Shown: positions 43,001 to 58,900 of the stretch, piece by piece
Layout: every line of letters begins with the position of its first letter
How positions within the stretch are numbered: position 1 is the first letter of the stretch
Assembly (NCBI RefSeq): GCF_000002995.4
Contig: NW_025062477.1
Location: forward strand, 11,628,649-11,692,648
DNA from: Brugia malayi
Lineage: Eukaryota > Nematoda > Chromadorea > Rhabditida > Onchocercidae
Direction: 5' to 3'
Length of the DNA stretch: 64,000 nucleotides
The notes under the pieces: generated by a model
Told to the model about the DNA's origin: nothing
The model's input: the letters and a program-made list of their open reading frames with translations, nothing else
The model's database searches: none
Program-made: the position numbers and the translations under genes

Positions 43001-46000
43001 AGTGTATGGAACAACTTTTGCTTGAATTTATAAATGTTCCCGTGTCTTTTGCACCATTCAAACTCTCTCTCTCTCTCTCTCTTATCCTTCTCATCATCAT
43101 CCAACTTTTCATCTATTCCGACATGTTCTTGAGTTGCAATAAATTTATTTAAACATTTTTTCATATTTGAGCTGTGAAATTTAATGTTTTTATATAACTG
43201 CTATAAAATGAACCATAGTTAGTTGTTTCCTTTTTATTTATGCATTTTTTTTTTTTATTTAGCTGTTCCAGAGTTGTTTTGATACATATAGCAAGAAATA
43301 AATTGAATTAGAAAATGAAAATGAACAGAAGATTAGAAAAGAATAAAAGTTTTATTGTTATTATTATCAAGTAAACTATTTCATAATAATGTTGATGATT
43401 CTGATGATGATGATGATGATGATGATGTATAGAGCTAAAAGATAAAATCAATTCGAGCATACTTTTATAGAATTTCTAGATAATAAGAAGCATATGAATT
43501 GAATAAACAAACATATGCATAGATTTTGTTTCATAACGAGTGTAAAATATTGGGCTAATCTTTATTTGAAAGGAAGAATGGAAAGCTTAGAATGAAATGA
43601 GATGAAAAGATAGAAATTTCTAACAATGTATATAGATGTATGTATGTATCGAGCATCTTATTTCATTCAATTCATACATTCATTTTAATTCTCCATCTTT
43701 TTCTTTTCTTTTTTGTTAACATTTTAAGAATGAATCATTATGTTTGCATATTTCATGAATGAAAATAGAATGTATTTCAATATTTAATTGACACTTTTTC
43801 GTGTGTTTTTTTTTTTTTTTTTAGCTCTTGGCAGGTTTTTTTTTTATTATTATTATTACAAAAATTAGATATATAATATGCGTGTAAGAAAAGTAGTTTG
43901 ATGTGTGGGAGAGGGAGAGAGAGAGAGAAGGAAAGAAAGAGATGAAAATAAGAAATAATTTTGAATTGTTAAAAGAGAAAAATAAGTTTGTGGATGGAGA
44001 ATAACTTGAGAAAAGTAAAAAAATTTTTTTAAAATATGTACGTAATATTTGTTAAAGATAGAAATGTAATTGTTTATGGTGATGAATGTAAACAGAGTTT
44101 AAATAATGCTGAATTGATTATGAGAAGTGTTTGGGTAGTGCTATCATACCAGATGTGGATTGTTTATAAATGAGTTGTTTTGTGTGTTGAAATATTTCTG
44201 TTTAAGATGGAATTGATCAGTTGGTTGGTTTGTTGCTGTATATGTTAGCCAATCTAAACTATTGTTATTTAGTTGTAATGATAGTGATGATGATGATAAT
44301 AATAATAATGACATTACCGCTTTCCATATAATAATCATTGATGAGAATGCTTCATGAAAAAGAGTAAAGAAAGGTTTTGTTTTTTTTCGAGAGAGTGTTT
44401 ATGAACACTGAAATGTGAAATTTTGAATAAAAGATTATTGTTGATTGCTAGAATTGTTGTGAATATTTTTCGAGAATAGTATAATTAATGTATAATTTAA
44501 TAGGTGAACATTTGAATGGAAATGTTTATTCAACCACGGATGTAAACTGTAATATATTCTCTATTAAATGAATAATATATTTGAGGATAAGTTGTCTGAG
44601 TAACGTTAGGTATTAAGTTTTACCGATGAATATGATGTAAGTTGTAAAGAGCGGTAATTTATGGAATGAAGTAATGATTTTTAAGTGAAATGTTCATTTA
44701 GATCATTTGACTGATTGTTAGATTAGCTTGGCATTAGATATGAACTTTCTTTGGTTAATTGAAATGACTTTTAATGGTTCATCTATTTTCGATGAGCTAC
44801 TTTTCAAATTCATATGATCTCAGCTGATATATGAGGTCATTGCCAATTGATTGGTTAATGACTTAATGGGAAATGTGAATCCTTGATGAGAAATGATGAC
44901 CTTGGCTTTGGAGTAAAGGTAGTAAAAGAATGGTGAATGTGCTTACTAGGCATTGAATTTTTATCGTCTCTACATTGATAACTTTGGTAAATTTTCGAGT
45001 CCCATTTTTTTTTTTTTGAAAGGATTTTATGATTTTTTTTTCTTTGTATTTGACCCATTTGTTGTTTATTGCTTATTTTGTATTGCAAAAATGGTCATTA
45101 TTCTTGTTTAAAAATAGTGCTTAATTAAAGAGGGATAATTAAAATAATTGTTACATGATTGAGATGTAACAAATAATTGTTCACATGTTAAATCTTAGTA
45201 ATACCTGAAATATCCTAATTAAAACTACTTGTGCTATTTCTGCGACTAATTCGACTAAGCTTTTTTTTTTTTTTTTTTTGCAAGAATAAAAGCAAGATTT
45301 TTATTGCGTTATTATTTTTGGTGCGTTTCTCCAACAAATCAAACGGTATCTTAGTTTTATGTTGATATGTATTTGGTTTTCTCTTTATTACAGTGTCTCT
45401 CTAATTCCGAAGTAATGCAATATTCACGATTTTCATTTATTTTTGAATTTATGTGAAATACCTTAATATGAGACTTAAATTTAGTAAAGTGAGATTTCTT
45501 TTCGAGTTTCACCATTGTTGAATAATAGAATATTGTTAGCTTTGCATTCCAGTTTTTTAAATTTTCAACTTTCAGGTGAATCGTTGGTTTGCAAATCGAC
45601 GTCGCAAGCAAACGAAACGTCGAAAGGTTGAAATTGAATCACCTCGATCAGTTACAATACCATCATTGTCATCCTCTATTGCAACAACAAACAAACATAA
45701 TGCATTAACCGGATTGTTTGAATCAGAACAAGAATCAAACTGGGCATCAAAATTACCACTTGGTTAGTGTTTAAAAGGGATTTCTTATAATGTTTAAGTA
45801 GTTTTTCAGAACTTATTTCTAAATTTTGATTCTGTATTATTCTGTCATTCTCCTATCCACTCTTGTTAACTGATCAACATTTTTCTACAAGAGAAATAAG
45901 TGAGAAGCATTTATCATAATAGACATTTAATAATTGTAGCGATCCTTGTAGTTATCATCATATCAGCTAAAGTTTCTTTTTTTTTTTTTTTTTTGAAAAT

Positions 46001-49000
46001 GTTAGTCATAGTTTTAGTAATAATAAGATATCGCATGTAACACGTAGAACGTTGCATGTTTGTATGTATATAATGCACTTTAAAATGTGTCTTACAATGC
46101 AATAATTGGATAATATTTAACTTCATTATCTAACGGAGCTATAGGGATATTACTTATCGTTTCTTTCTTTATTTATCATAATTAGTTTTGCTTTTCCCGA
46201 GAAAATAGAAATTAAATCCTTGTCAGTATTGAAAATCTCGATGCAGCATTCAATCGAAAAATAAAAGTACAAGTATACAATTATCGTATACTGCATCGTA
46301 GTGACCTTAACTTCCTGTATCCTGAATAGGAAGTATCGTATGAAATTGTTTAGTTTTGAATTTTTGTAACAAAAATTTCAGATATTGTAGCTAAGGGTTT
46401 TTTTCTTTAAAAACTTTGGAAGAGGTTTATTGTTCTCAGGGAATTTTTTTGACTGTAGATACTAATATATAACAGTAGAATATAATAATTCAGAGAAGCA
46501 ACAATATAATAAATTTTATAAAATGAATTGAGATCATCCAAGTAGTAAAATCTCTTTTTGTGGTCGAACTGCTTCTTCAGTTGAACTTTGTCCCACTAAA
46601 TATGAATGATCTTTTTATGTAGCAAGCAGTATGCATAAACAAAGTAATGATTTACAATAAGAAATTGATCTGCCGAAAGAATAATCAATCTAACAAAGAG
46701 CTGTTGACCTAGTTCACAAGTAAATCTAATTACTAGTTGATAAGCCGCAAAGGAGGTGAGTTAAGTAAAAGTTGTTAATTTTGTAGATTATTCAAACATA
46801 ATTTACAGTTAATAACCAAACAATAATAAGGTCAACTAAATAAAGAACCGATACTGTGTAAACAATGTGTGAAAGATTTATATTCTAAACATAAAATTGG
46901 AAACAAAGAATTTAGAAATAAACGTTATTTTGCGATAAATTCATCGAACATATTTTTACCTATATTCTCTATTCTTATATAATATTTTAGAGTTTCTCGA
47001 TACTAAAAATCCGCGATAGATATAAATATTTGAGGAAGGGAAATAGAAAATGTTGGAGGGAGAAATCCTAATAGCTTTTTTCAAATTTGATATTTGTGTT
47101 ACGCTCTGGAAGATCTGATCAAAGGGGCATTGTTCTAGTAATAGCCAATATTAGGCTTTTCTGTTTTAATGCTTTAGCTCTTTTTGCTAATTAATTTGCA
47201 GATGACTCTTTGAATACATATGTGTATAAGAGATGGGAGAAGAGTTGATTTATGTGCCAAGCATTTTAGTTTGATAGGAAGCCTAGATATATATGTCGCA
47301 ATGACAAAAGATATCAATAAATAGGTGACACTTTTTACCCATTAGAAGTCATGTGGGTGTCAATCTTTTTTTTTTTTTTTTTTTTCATCTCATTTTATTG
47401 CCATTCGAGATACATTCAGCAAAAAAATTATCCGTTATCTTTGATATCGTTATTATTGCTCTCTTCATAGTTATTTCATTATCTTAGCTGTTGTTACAAT
47501 GGTTATCTAAAATTTTCTCTGATTATTATTATTATCATTATTTATTACTATTGTTATTTTTATTCCATTGTTATTATTATTCTTACTGTTTGTTTATCGA
47601 TCAAGTGATGTTTACTTTTATAGCTATATTGTTAAAAATATTCCATATTTACATCAAAATATCAATCATTTTATTTCGCTAAAAAAAAAAAAAAAAACTA
47701 AAAAATATAAATATTTATGGCCGTTTGATATGCTAGGATGAAATGCTTGATATACTTTTCAATATTCTTTTATGATATTGGTATTTTAAAATTAGGAATT
47801 TGATTTGCAATATATTTAGATAATATTTTATGATGCGTTAGTGTTAAAAAAAAAAAAAAGTAAAATATTATCTGTTTAGATTTATTGTGTTAAATTTATT
47901 CGTAGAGTACTTAGGTTACTCTTTTGAGTTGTTGCCAAGGACGACCATTTTTTCTGTTCCTTATATTTTAATTATTATCATTTTCATTTTTGTTGTGTTC
48001 ATCCTTGAAATGTAGAGGTACACCTCTACCTGTATAAGTATATTCCCATACTGTCCGTATCATAGCAACCAAGAAGAATTATGAATGAAGTCATTACATA
48101 TTTTAGTTTAAATAATCTGCAGATATCATAAAACATTTGAATTTTGTTATTCAATATGAAGCATTTTTGGACTTATTTCAAATCATTAACTTTCATGTGT
48201 TTTTTTTTTTTTTTTTGCAGGATTTAAAATTTATTGAAAAGAATATATTCCTAAATATACCATTATATGTTATCTCTACTGCATCTTTTGCATGCTTTAA
48301 TATTGTTTTATTGTCCAACTAATCTTTACTTTTAAATTAATATCATTCTAACAGTTTTGGTAAAAAGAAAAATTCGTTCCTTAGGTATAAAATGTAGTAA
48401 ACAATCTTTATGTATGAAAATGCAATGCAATAAAAAAAAAAAAAAAGAAAAAGGGAAAAAAAATAAAAAAGTATATCTTACTTACATATCAGACAAATAC
48501 AATAAAATAAAATTGTGATGAAATTATATTGAATTATTTATGCGATAGGTTAAAATTTCATCATGTTATAGAAGCATTTTATATATTCATGAAGACTATG
48601 CATATATTCTCATTGATGCAAATTATAATAAAAAGCAATTAAATCATTAATGATAAAGTGGGACAGCAGCACAAAGAGTAATAGTTAGGGACACAAATGG
48701 CAAATAGCATAAAAAAAGTGAGGAGAATATTTTCGATAAATAAAAATATTAAAATCATAAATAATAATTTGAAATGTTTATAGACTAAGATAAAAGTTAC
48801 TATATTACATTTGTAAAGACGTAAAAAGAAAATGAAAAGAAAAGGCTATCTCCCTCTTTTAAGTTATTACATTTTCTAAATAACTATTAACAAAATGATT
48901 CAATTTTAATATTATGTCATCATAAATCTTATCAAAAATTATAGAATGCAATTAGAATTAAAAGCCTATATAAGATTATATAAAACTTTTTAAAGAATGA

Positions 49001-52000
49001 TATAACATTAACTTACGAAAAAATAATTTGAAAAAAAAGTAGGCCAAGGTTTTTTTCTTTTTTTTTTTTTCTTTATTGAACTGTTTTTCATAGTAAATGA
49101 ATTATTAGTAACAGGAATAAATAATGATATAAATGGAAAAGCTAAGATAATTTATTACTTTTAACGAAATCTATGTATTATTAAAAGATAGTGTTGATGA
49201 ATTGTTGCGAATATTTTATCTCAATAATACTTATATTTTCTTTTTTTTAAAAAAAAAAAAGTTGTACAGCACGGGGTAATATAAGTGAGTGTTTTTCAAG
49301 TAATAAAATGGGGTTTTTTCTTTTTTTTGAATTTTTAAAGTAGAAAAATTGAGAGCTTTTAAAGTAGACAAAATAACCGCAACTATCTATCTATATGATA
49401 GATAATAATATAAAAATAAAATTTTTTCAGAAGGAATAAAAATAAAAAATTGAGATTAGATGAAAATTTTCATTTGTTCTATTTCATATTTTAAGCTTAC
49501 AGTGATTTTTTTTTACAAAGTGAAAAAAAAAAAGACTCAGTTACACTTTGGTAAATTTTTTTTTCTCTTTGACTAACTCTTAAATTCTTCCATCAATTAA
49601 ACCCTGAGAGAGAGAGAGAGAGAGAGAAGGAAGAAAAAAAAAGCTATACTCTTTAAAACATTTGAGTATATTTAGTTTTGCAATATCTCATTTGGTTAAT
49701 GATCCTAATAAATGAAATGATATTATCAAGAAATTTTCTAACATTCAACTTTTTTAAAAACTGCATACGATTAATGAGAAAAAAAATAGAAAGCATTTGT
49801 AGTTTTTATATAGAAATATATTTTGGATTATATGAGTTTTTTATATAATAATTCATACCTGTGATATGCATAAAAATAATTTTAAAATTATTTTTTCATG
49901 ACTTTAATTTTATGACAAGAGAAGTTTGAATTCTGACATTATGATTTATTTTAGTATGAATTGAGCTTTTTTTTTTTTTAGATTTATGAAATTTTTGATT
50001 AATAAATGTTGTAAATAATTTAAAAATTTCTTATTTCATTCTAATCCGAGTTATATAAGTTTTTTACATTTTGCTCATGTTTTTCAAACTTTTTTTAATT
50101 ATAATTTTTTCACCTTTAATTTATAATGAGAAATTAAATATTTTTTTAAAATTTTTCATTGGCATTAATTTTAGTGTATTAAAATTTAATATTTTTTTAA
50201 ATATATTAATCGATAAATTTCTGTATATCTTATATACGAATAATAATTTTTAGAAACTGGAAATTAGCGAGATGTTTTTTTTTTTTTTTCAATGTTTTAG
50301 TAATTTAGTAGTACTGATGGTAATGAATTATAAGCATTAAAATAATGAATACTTTTAGAGGGGGCAAAAGCTTTCGATTGATTTATAATGCTAACAGGTA
50401 GTATTAGCAGCTGTCGTTGATGACGATAGAATTCATCTAAAAGACCAGATGTTCAATTCTCGTTTTTTTTTTTTTTTTGTCCTGTCATAAAAGGAAATAA
50501 TTAGAAGAAGAGGAAACTTTTCTCCTTTTTTTAAAAGAGATTTTAAAATAGAAATATAAATTTTTCCTCTTTTCTTCTGTATTTATATATGTGTGTGTGA
50601 GAAAAAAATAGAATGGAAGGAGTAACTTAAATTGGTAGTATTTTATTTAGTATCTTTTACTTAATTAGTATAAACAGTATAATAATTAAATTTATTACCT
50701 ATCAACTATATTATCAGCAAATTTAAAAGATGGTAAATGTGTGATATATTTGATAATTTAATTTAAGGATTACCGTTTTTTTTTTTTTTTTTTTGGGAGG
50801 AGGGAGAGAGGGATTTGGAACAAATAAAGAAAAATTATATCATTACTCTGTATGTATTAGCAAGTAGTAACGACTCGAAGGCTAAAATTAACATACAGTT
50901 TTATTTTTTGGTAATTGTTTTACTCGATTTTAAGAATGGGAATCTCTCTATTATAAAGGAATGAAACTTGCTTCCCTCCTTTTTTCTTTCTCTCCCTCTC
51001 CCTCTCCATCTCTCTCTCTCTCCCTTTGTTCTTTGGTTTTATTGATTATTGAAATTTATCAAATGTTACAGCTAATCCTTCTATCTTGTCTTTCGTAAGA
51101 TGATAAATTTCGAAATGTTAACTTAGGTAAAATGTGGGAAAATGATAGTGAAATGGAAGAGAAAGGGAATGTGAGGAAGTTAGGAAGGATTTAAGGAGAG
51201 GAAGCATTGTGAAAGGGATGAAGTTTTGGAAGGGAATGAGATTATAAGATTAAAGATCAATAAATAATTGTGGTACTGAGAGAGAGAAAGATGAAGAGAG
51301 AGAGGGTAAGTATAACAAGATTGAAGAGTGAAGGTAGTAAAATAAGTGGAAGGAAGAGAATGAAGTGTCGTTTGCTTTGTCATTCACATTACCTTTTCCT
51401 TTTCGATGATTATTCTTGTGCTACTCTTGAATTGTAATGGTGATGGTAATGATTATGGATGAATTATTTTAATAACTTATTTTACCCAAAAAATTTTATT
51501 TCTTACATAGCAATTATGAAGTTCTTTATATTCCTTATAACTAATTATTATTTTATCTTAGATGACAAAATTAAGAGAACTGTAGATATTAGCATTCTTC
51601 ATTTCTTTTTATTTAGCTTTCAGAGTGTATTTACAGTGAGAACGTATAAATGATTAGATTAATTTGGATAATTCATGTATCTGTTAAGCTATCAAATTAT
51701 AAATTATCATTATATGTTTGCATTGATGGTGCATAAACAATTTGATTGTTTGTTTCTTTTTTTTTTTTTTGAAGTTTAATAATATAATATAGTATAGAAT
51801 AGATAAGTGTTAAAATATTATTAGTTAGGCTTATAGGTTAGTTAAGGTTTTCGTTTTGTTATTTTCTATGATTCTTTTTTATTTAAGTTTTTTTTTTTTT
51901 TTGTTCACTATTTATCTAATTTGTATTTTAGTTTAGTAACAAGTTTATTGTGAAAGAAAAAAGAGAAATTCATGCAATATTTTCTCTTTTGCTTTTTTTT

Positions 52001-52905
52001 TTCCCCAAATATGAGAAGAGAATGCTATCTGTGGACATATTGTTATTAGCATTAATCATGATATAATGATAACACACACAACATACAAATAAACAATTTT
52101 TATTAATGATATGCTAGAGATGAATTGATAAATTCATTTTTATGATTATATCCAGCTAAATTCATTTTATGATTGTATTTGATTCCTTTTTTTTATTGTA
52201 ACTTAAAAAATGGGAAGAGGAAAAAGAAAAAAGAATGAGAGAACTTATCCTTTGAATTTTATGTTTTTATGTTTAATATATTCAACAGTATTTTATTTTG
52301 ATAAAAATTAATGATTAATTAATGTTTTTGTCGTTTTTTTTTTTTTTCTCCTTGTCTAAAGTTATCTATTTTACTATTAATTATCCCATATTCTTTTTTC
52401 TTTCTTCAATTAATAACTTTAAGGACTTAATCATATCAAAAAACAAAAAAAAAAAAAAAAAAAAAAAGAATTTCAAGAATGTATAAATGGATTTCAAATT
52501 TTCCACTTCTGTTTTTCTCCTCTGCATCGATTACCAATTTCGAGAGAACGATTCGATGTAGAGGAGAAATAAAACTTTTCTTTTTTAAAGAGACATTTTT
52601 AAATTACAGAGACAATGAAAATTTGATTGAGCTGAGATGTTGTAAAAAAAAAAGAGGGAAAAGAAAAATAGAAATGACAATTTTTCATCTCTCTTTCGAC
52701 TATTTTTATTCTGTCCTCAAATTCTTTTTTTCTGTCCGTCACTCTATAACATAAAATAATTTCTTCAGTTGTGTCCCCTTTCCATTCCTCATCTTTCTTC
52801 CTTTTTCTTTTTTTTTTTTTCCTTTTAATATGATTTTTATAGCTATTGGCAGCATTTTAACTAACTGATCCAATTGTATGACTTATTTTAATCACATATA
52901 GTAGA

Positions 52906-52936
<31 letters not shown>

Positions 52937-55900
52937 GGCAAAAGATAAAAGAAAATAATAAATCGATCCAAGCATGCTTGCTTATTTTTTTTAATTTTTT
53001 TCTTCCTTCTCCTCTTTCACTTTTTTCTGTTTGAGTGATATTTCTCCTCTTCTTCTTGTCTCGTAAGAAGTTTATGTCCTACTTTTGTTTTTTTTTTTTC
53101 TTTTTATTTTCTTTTATTTTTTGTTTATTTCATTATTTGATAGTTAATCATTAATTCAATGATATATCAATCATTGATGTTTTCATCTTTTTTTTTTTTT
53201 ACTTAAATTTTATTTCAATTCTTTTTATTCATTTATTTCTTTATTATTATTTATTTAGGAAAGAGAAATTTTTTTTAGAACTGGTTATATTCCTATATTT
53301 ATTCACGTCTAGTTTTGTTTTTGTTTTTATTATTTTTTTTTTCGTTTTAAAAACAGGTTAAAAAATTAGCCTGTTTTCGAAATATTTTCATTTTTTTTTT
53401 TTCACTTTTTTAATGAATATGTGTATGTGTCGTATTGCGGAAGTCACAAAAGATTTAATTGTAAACATATAACGGATATAAAAGAAGTTTTATTTATTTA
53501 ATTTTTTTTCTTTTTTTGTGTTTACATAATAGTGATTTATCCAAGATGTGTTGGAGATATTAATTAGTAAAAGGAATGAATTGTATTCGATAATGAATTC
53601 ATCAGAGGTTCGCTGACAATGATCTCTTTGTTTTTATTTTTATTTTTCTCATACGATATTGCCATATTTGAATAATCTTTAAAAAATGATTGGTTTATGT
53701 TGATTCACGTTTTCTTTTCTCTTTTTTTAAAAAAAAAAATTACTGAATTACTCCCTTGAATAATTCTTGTATGGATAAGAAGAGAAATTAGGTTTTTATT
53801 TAGCCCTAAATATTTATGGACAAAAGTTTATATGCATACGTTTTTTGTTTATGTTATTGTTGAAAAAATGAAACGGATTGAAAAATTGGTAAGATTTGCT
53901 GGTATAGTTTTGGCAAAGTTCTTTAATTCTTCAATATTGCATTTTCATCAATATCAAATTATTCTCTCTTTTTTTTTTTTTTTTGTTTTATTTGTTTGCT
54001 GTATAAACAAAAATGATTTAAAAATGAATCGAACTATAAATTATGAATTGAAATATCTAGGTTTATCATTTATAGGTGGTTACTTTCATGTAATATCAAC
54101 GATACATCGCTTATTTATGTATTAAATAATCGTTGTTGGATACATTTTCTTTTTTTCTCATAATTCCATCTCAAGTATTTTCTCTAAATGAAGCTTATTA
54201 ATGGTGCAAAACTTTTGCACTTTTGCATTGTTTACATTATCGTTGTGATATTGCTTATATTCTACGTCAACATTCACATTCATGTTTACGTTTACGTTTA
54301 CGTTCACTTCATTCATTTTTTTCATCTTTTATTTTAATGATTTCAGAGCAATAGTAATGAAGTTCTTTTTTTAACAGTGTACATTAGTAGTGGATCGTTG
54401 TCACATTTATTTGTAATTTAATTTTACTGGGAATCTTACATTTACGGTCGAAATCTTATCATGTGATTAGTAATTCGAGTCATTTTAAAATCATTTCTAT
54501 ATATGTGTTTCATTTATTCATTATGATAAAATAAATACAAACTTCTTAATTGCCTTAATTAGAGTATCTAATTTGTTAAGCGCATGACTTTTTTTCTTTT
54601 TTCAAATGTACTAAGCAAATTTATCATAAATTAATTTGATAAACATTCTTCTTGGCAAAAAAAAACTTTCTTATTCATACTATTAATTTGTTGTGCTAAA
54701 TGAGGAAATAGGAAGTAAGTGTTATTTTGTGTTCAATTCATTTAATTGTGAACTTTGGTTGTAATGAAGTTATTTGCACATTTCTTTCATGAACGATATT
54801 TAATTAACTTTTAATGTATGATTTTTTTTTTTTTTTTTTTTTTGAACATCTTTCTTTTTCTTATTCATAACTATATATCACCATCGTGAATGAAAACAAA
54901 TGCTAAAAATAAATGATTATAAGTGATAAAATTGAAAAAGGAAATCGTTTTCACTCTTCTAATTATTATTCGTTAGCCTTTATTAAATCAAACATTTTAT
55001 TGCCATCATTACTTAAATACAGCTGCAGTCATTATATTGTTTTGAAAATACGACTAGCTTTATTTTCATCTTTGAAAAAAATTCATCTTTTATAATGCAA
55101 TGAGTATAGCATTAATTTTTGATTGCAAAAAATATGCAGTTGTACAGTCATTAGTTAATGAATGTTTAATTAATATAGTAATATCGATGTTCGTTGGATA
55201 AATTTGTTTGTTTATTTGTTTAATAATTGATAATTTATAGAATACTTTTAATAATTCCAATTTCTATCTTTAAAATGCTATTCTCTCTCCCTTTCTGTCT
55301 TCCTCTCTCTTTTCTCCTTTCTCTTTTTCTAGCGCATTTAATGAATTTTTCATTTGATATTATAAATGAGAAATGTTATCAAGCATGCTTTTTTTTTTTT
55401 TTTTCAATGAATGGTTAGGAATATTTGAGTTTTACAATAAATCGTTTGCATAATTTGTTGGATTGAGATGAAATTTGGTAAAGAGAATAGAGATATTTCT
55501 GAAGATGATTAAAGTAGGATGTTAAAGATTTATAGTGAAATTTTTAATTTACTAAGATATGATATCAAATTTAAGATTGGTATTTTGTGATAATTTGTAA
55601 GGATTGTGATGGAATTTTAATTTATTGAGATACAATATCAATTCAAGATTGATATTGACTGTGTGATAATTCATCGAACAATGATGGAAATAAACATCTT
55701 TCTCTCTCTCTTTCTACGTATCCGTGTGTATATGTGTATATTTTGTTTTTATGTAAACAAATTTGTATGTTCTTTGAAGAGAATGAAAGATAGATTAGAT
55801 CATCTTTCATTTGTTTTTGTCTTTTCTTTCTTTTTTTTTTTTTTTTTTTTTTTTTCAAGAAAATTTATAGTTTTGTGAGAAATATTTCAAGATTATGATA

Positions 55901-58900
55901 ATGGATTAGAAATGAAAAAGGAGGATAAAAATGAAGTATGAAGAGAAGAAATGAGAGAATTCACTAGAATGATTGGGTAGATGTTGGTTTTTGTACTTTC
56001 ATCAGTTTTATGCATTATCGAATTAGAAAAGAAAAAATAAAAATGAATGTGATTTGGTGATATTGTTTAAATTTATCGGAAAAGAAGTGTTGAATTTTAA
56101 TAATGAAAATGTTAGTTGGTTAAACTTTTTTTTATTCGATATTAAGTTAAAATGGAATTTCATTAAGCTATTATCAATGTATCGTTTAGCATTTGACATT
56201 ACTAGATTATTATTGTTTTTATTTATTTATTTATTATCTAAGGTATTTAAACAGTATTATTACTAGCGTTTATTTTAAATTATTGTATTGGCTATTTTTT
56301 TCCTCTCAACTTAAAGAGTTAGTCTTTGATCTAGAGTAGATGGAATTAGCTTCTTTCATTACAAATAGATAATTAATTTTAATATTTAGCTATTACTTGA
56401 GAAGGAAAATTTCAACACATCTTGGCAATCTTTGATCTTTAGCAATAAGAGACATGTAAAGACGTCCTTGGCAATCTTCAGTCTGTGGCAATTTGAATTG
56501 TTAGTTTTGTCCCATACGAAAAGAAATAAGGAATAATGGAGTTGCTGTTTTAAGCTTACATTATTTAGAATTTTCTCATTCTGTTCTGAGAAGGATTTCA
56601 GTTTAAAAAAAGAATTTTTTCAGGAATAAAAAAAGAACAATTCTAAATTAATGTATATATGTTTTTATTTAACTAATAATGATATGTTGCTTATTGTAAT
56701 ATTTGATAAAAATATTCAATTTGAAAAGTTAAAGGAAAAATTTTTTGTTTTATTTGAGAAAGGAAGAATGAAAGATTTAGGAATGTTGATGACAGGAATA
56801 TATGTTGTTAACAGAAGTATGACATCTGATCCTACCTAGCAGTTGGCGTCCATTTTATCAGTACTTATTGTTTGGTTGCTTCTTCATGTTCGACTATTTT
56901 TGCTTGTCATCTTACTTAAACACATCAAATAATTGATAAAAGAACGAATAGAATGACGTAAGATGGAGATGGATGAGTGATAGTTTTGAGAAATTGTGTG
57001 TGTGTGTGTGTTTTCGAGAAATTTCTATTGGTTGTTAATTGTACTACTATAATTATTGCTTGAGGATTTTTCATTTCAAAAATTTAATTACGAGGAAAAA
57101 AAACGAATGTATTTGATGTATTTACGTTGATGAAAAGAAAATGGATTATAGGAGTTAGCAATGATAGGAAAATTTTCAGCTCCCTTTTTTGAAATTTTTT
57201 TGTGATCTCAAAACTGTTTTCGAGAGTTTTGTGAGAGATATTCTGGAAAAATTCCTTCAGTCTAAAAATTTCTTTCCTCTATTGGGAGAGAGAGAGAGAG
57301 AGAGGTAGGAAAAAAAAAAGCTTGTTAAGGATTTGTTGGATATATATATATATGCATATAGTGGTATTATAATAGCTTATTAATCACTTTCTAAATGAGA
57401 ACATTAATTAAGGAAGGATCAAGCTATTCTGATTAGTGATATTTTAATATAAAAGGAATTAAATCTAGCTTCTAAGTGAGTAGTACAATATTAAGTATTG
57501 CAAAATTGTAGTAGGAAATTTTTGAAATTACTAATGATATGATCAGAATTTGTTGATCCAAGAAAGATATAATTTTCACAAAAACAAAAAAATAAAAAGT
57601 AATAAAAGTAAGGAAAAAACCACATCAAGCAGCAAGCAGATGATGATAAATAGTAATAGCACATACAATTTTATTGTGATTACGGACTAATGCAATACAT
57701 TGAAATATTATAATAATTACTGCAACTGTCGTAAAATTTTGTGGAAAAGATTCAAATTTTGATTGAACATTCCCGCCTGAAATGTTTTATGAGAACTGGT
57801 TTTAGACTTCCGTCTTAGTCCTTTTTGTGGGTTATTTAGTTCTCCAAGAAAGATTGATTGCTATTGTAGTTGGTATAAATTGGAATTCTTCCGCTTATTT
57901 TGTTCTAATTCTTATTGTTCACGTAATGCTGTTTAGGATATACTAGAAAGTTAAATGGACAAATTATATTTGTTAGAAGTAATATATGTAATATTTTCAA
58001 TTTATTTTTTCCATAATTGAAGCTTGCTGACCATGCCAATTGATAGTGATTACATCAAGGATAATCTACATTCAGTTTTTTAATTTCTATTTAATATTTA
58101 CATACCAGAGATTAAATCGAAGCTTCTTTTTCTACTTGATTAGGATATGTATTCCGGAGATTTTAGTAAGAATTTTTTTATTGCTTATTTCTAAATTTTC
58201 ATATTATCTAATGTAATAATTTCACACTTGATTAGTTTAGTGCTTTTCTTTCCTTTTTGAATTCTTAATTTTTATGTTTTTTTTTTTTTTCTGTTTCATT
58301 ATTATTATTACAACTAAAACATACCATTTCGTAATACTTCATTGCTTCATGATGATAGAAATTTAATAATGTGCAAATATTTATTTGTTGATTAGTTGAG
58401 TTGATATTTGAAGATTTAAATTGATTTAATTCTTACATAATCAAGATGGAAGTAGCCTTCTAGCTCCGACATTTTTTAATATCGTAATTGAATTTGGCAG
58501 AAATGATTAAAATTTTGAAGATTTATCGAGGTAGAGCAGTGGTGTAAAACTGCCATGCAAATTTTGCTAAACTTTCAAGTTTTATTTTTTTTCATTGATA
58601 TTTTAGATTCTATCCAGATCGAACAAAAGAAAAAATCGGAAATGGTAGTACATGCGATACATTCTGATTTGCATAAGACAGATATTGAAACATTGAAAGA
58701 TGAATTGCGTCGGAATACACCGTCTGCACATATATCAAATAATACCACTTTTCAACAGGTATATTTTTGTTTCACATGTAAAAATTTAGTGCTTGCAGTA
58801 AATTTGCTAAAAAAAATTTGGTTTTTGATTACATATTTTAAAAGAAGTTTTAAAATGAAAAAATGAATGAGTTCAATGTTTCTCATTTAAAGACATAATT

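Larger units (their letters stand above)
40201..45575. other. First two introns of the homeobox gene
   Basis: Introns 40201-41979 and 42085-45575 flank the 105-base exon that codes helices 1 and 2 of the homeodomain. They carry simple repeats, GAAT units at 40672-40706, GAT-rich sequence at 40776-41055 and GAT units at 43402-43427, and no other coding segment that I can support. Confidence 0.7.

Noticed and set aside
50395..50465. tRNA-like stretch with TAGCAGCTGTCG and TGTTCAATTCT at box A / box B spacing followed by a T run
   Set aside because: Neither the acceptor stem nor the T stem pairs, and the anticodon arm is not formed; at most a decayed tRNA-derived fragment.
53352..53378. Hairpin AAAACAGG ... 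CCTGTTTT resembling a bacterial terminator
   Set aside because: The context is a eukaryotic intron; an 8-bp stem in AT-rich DNA is expected by chance.
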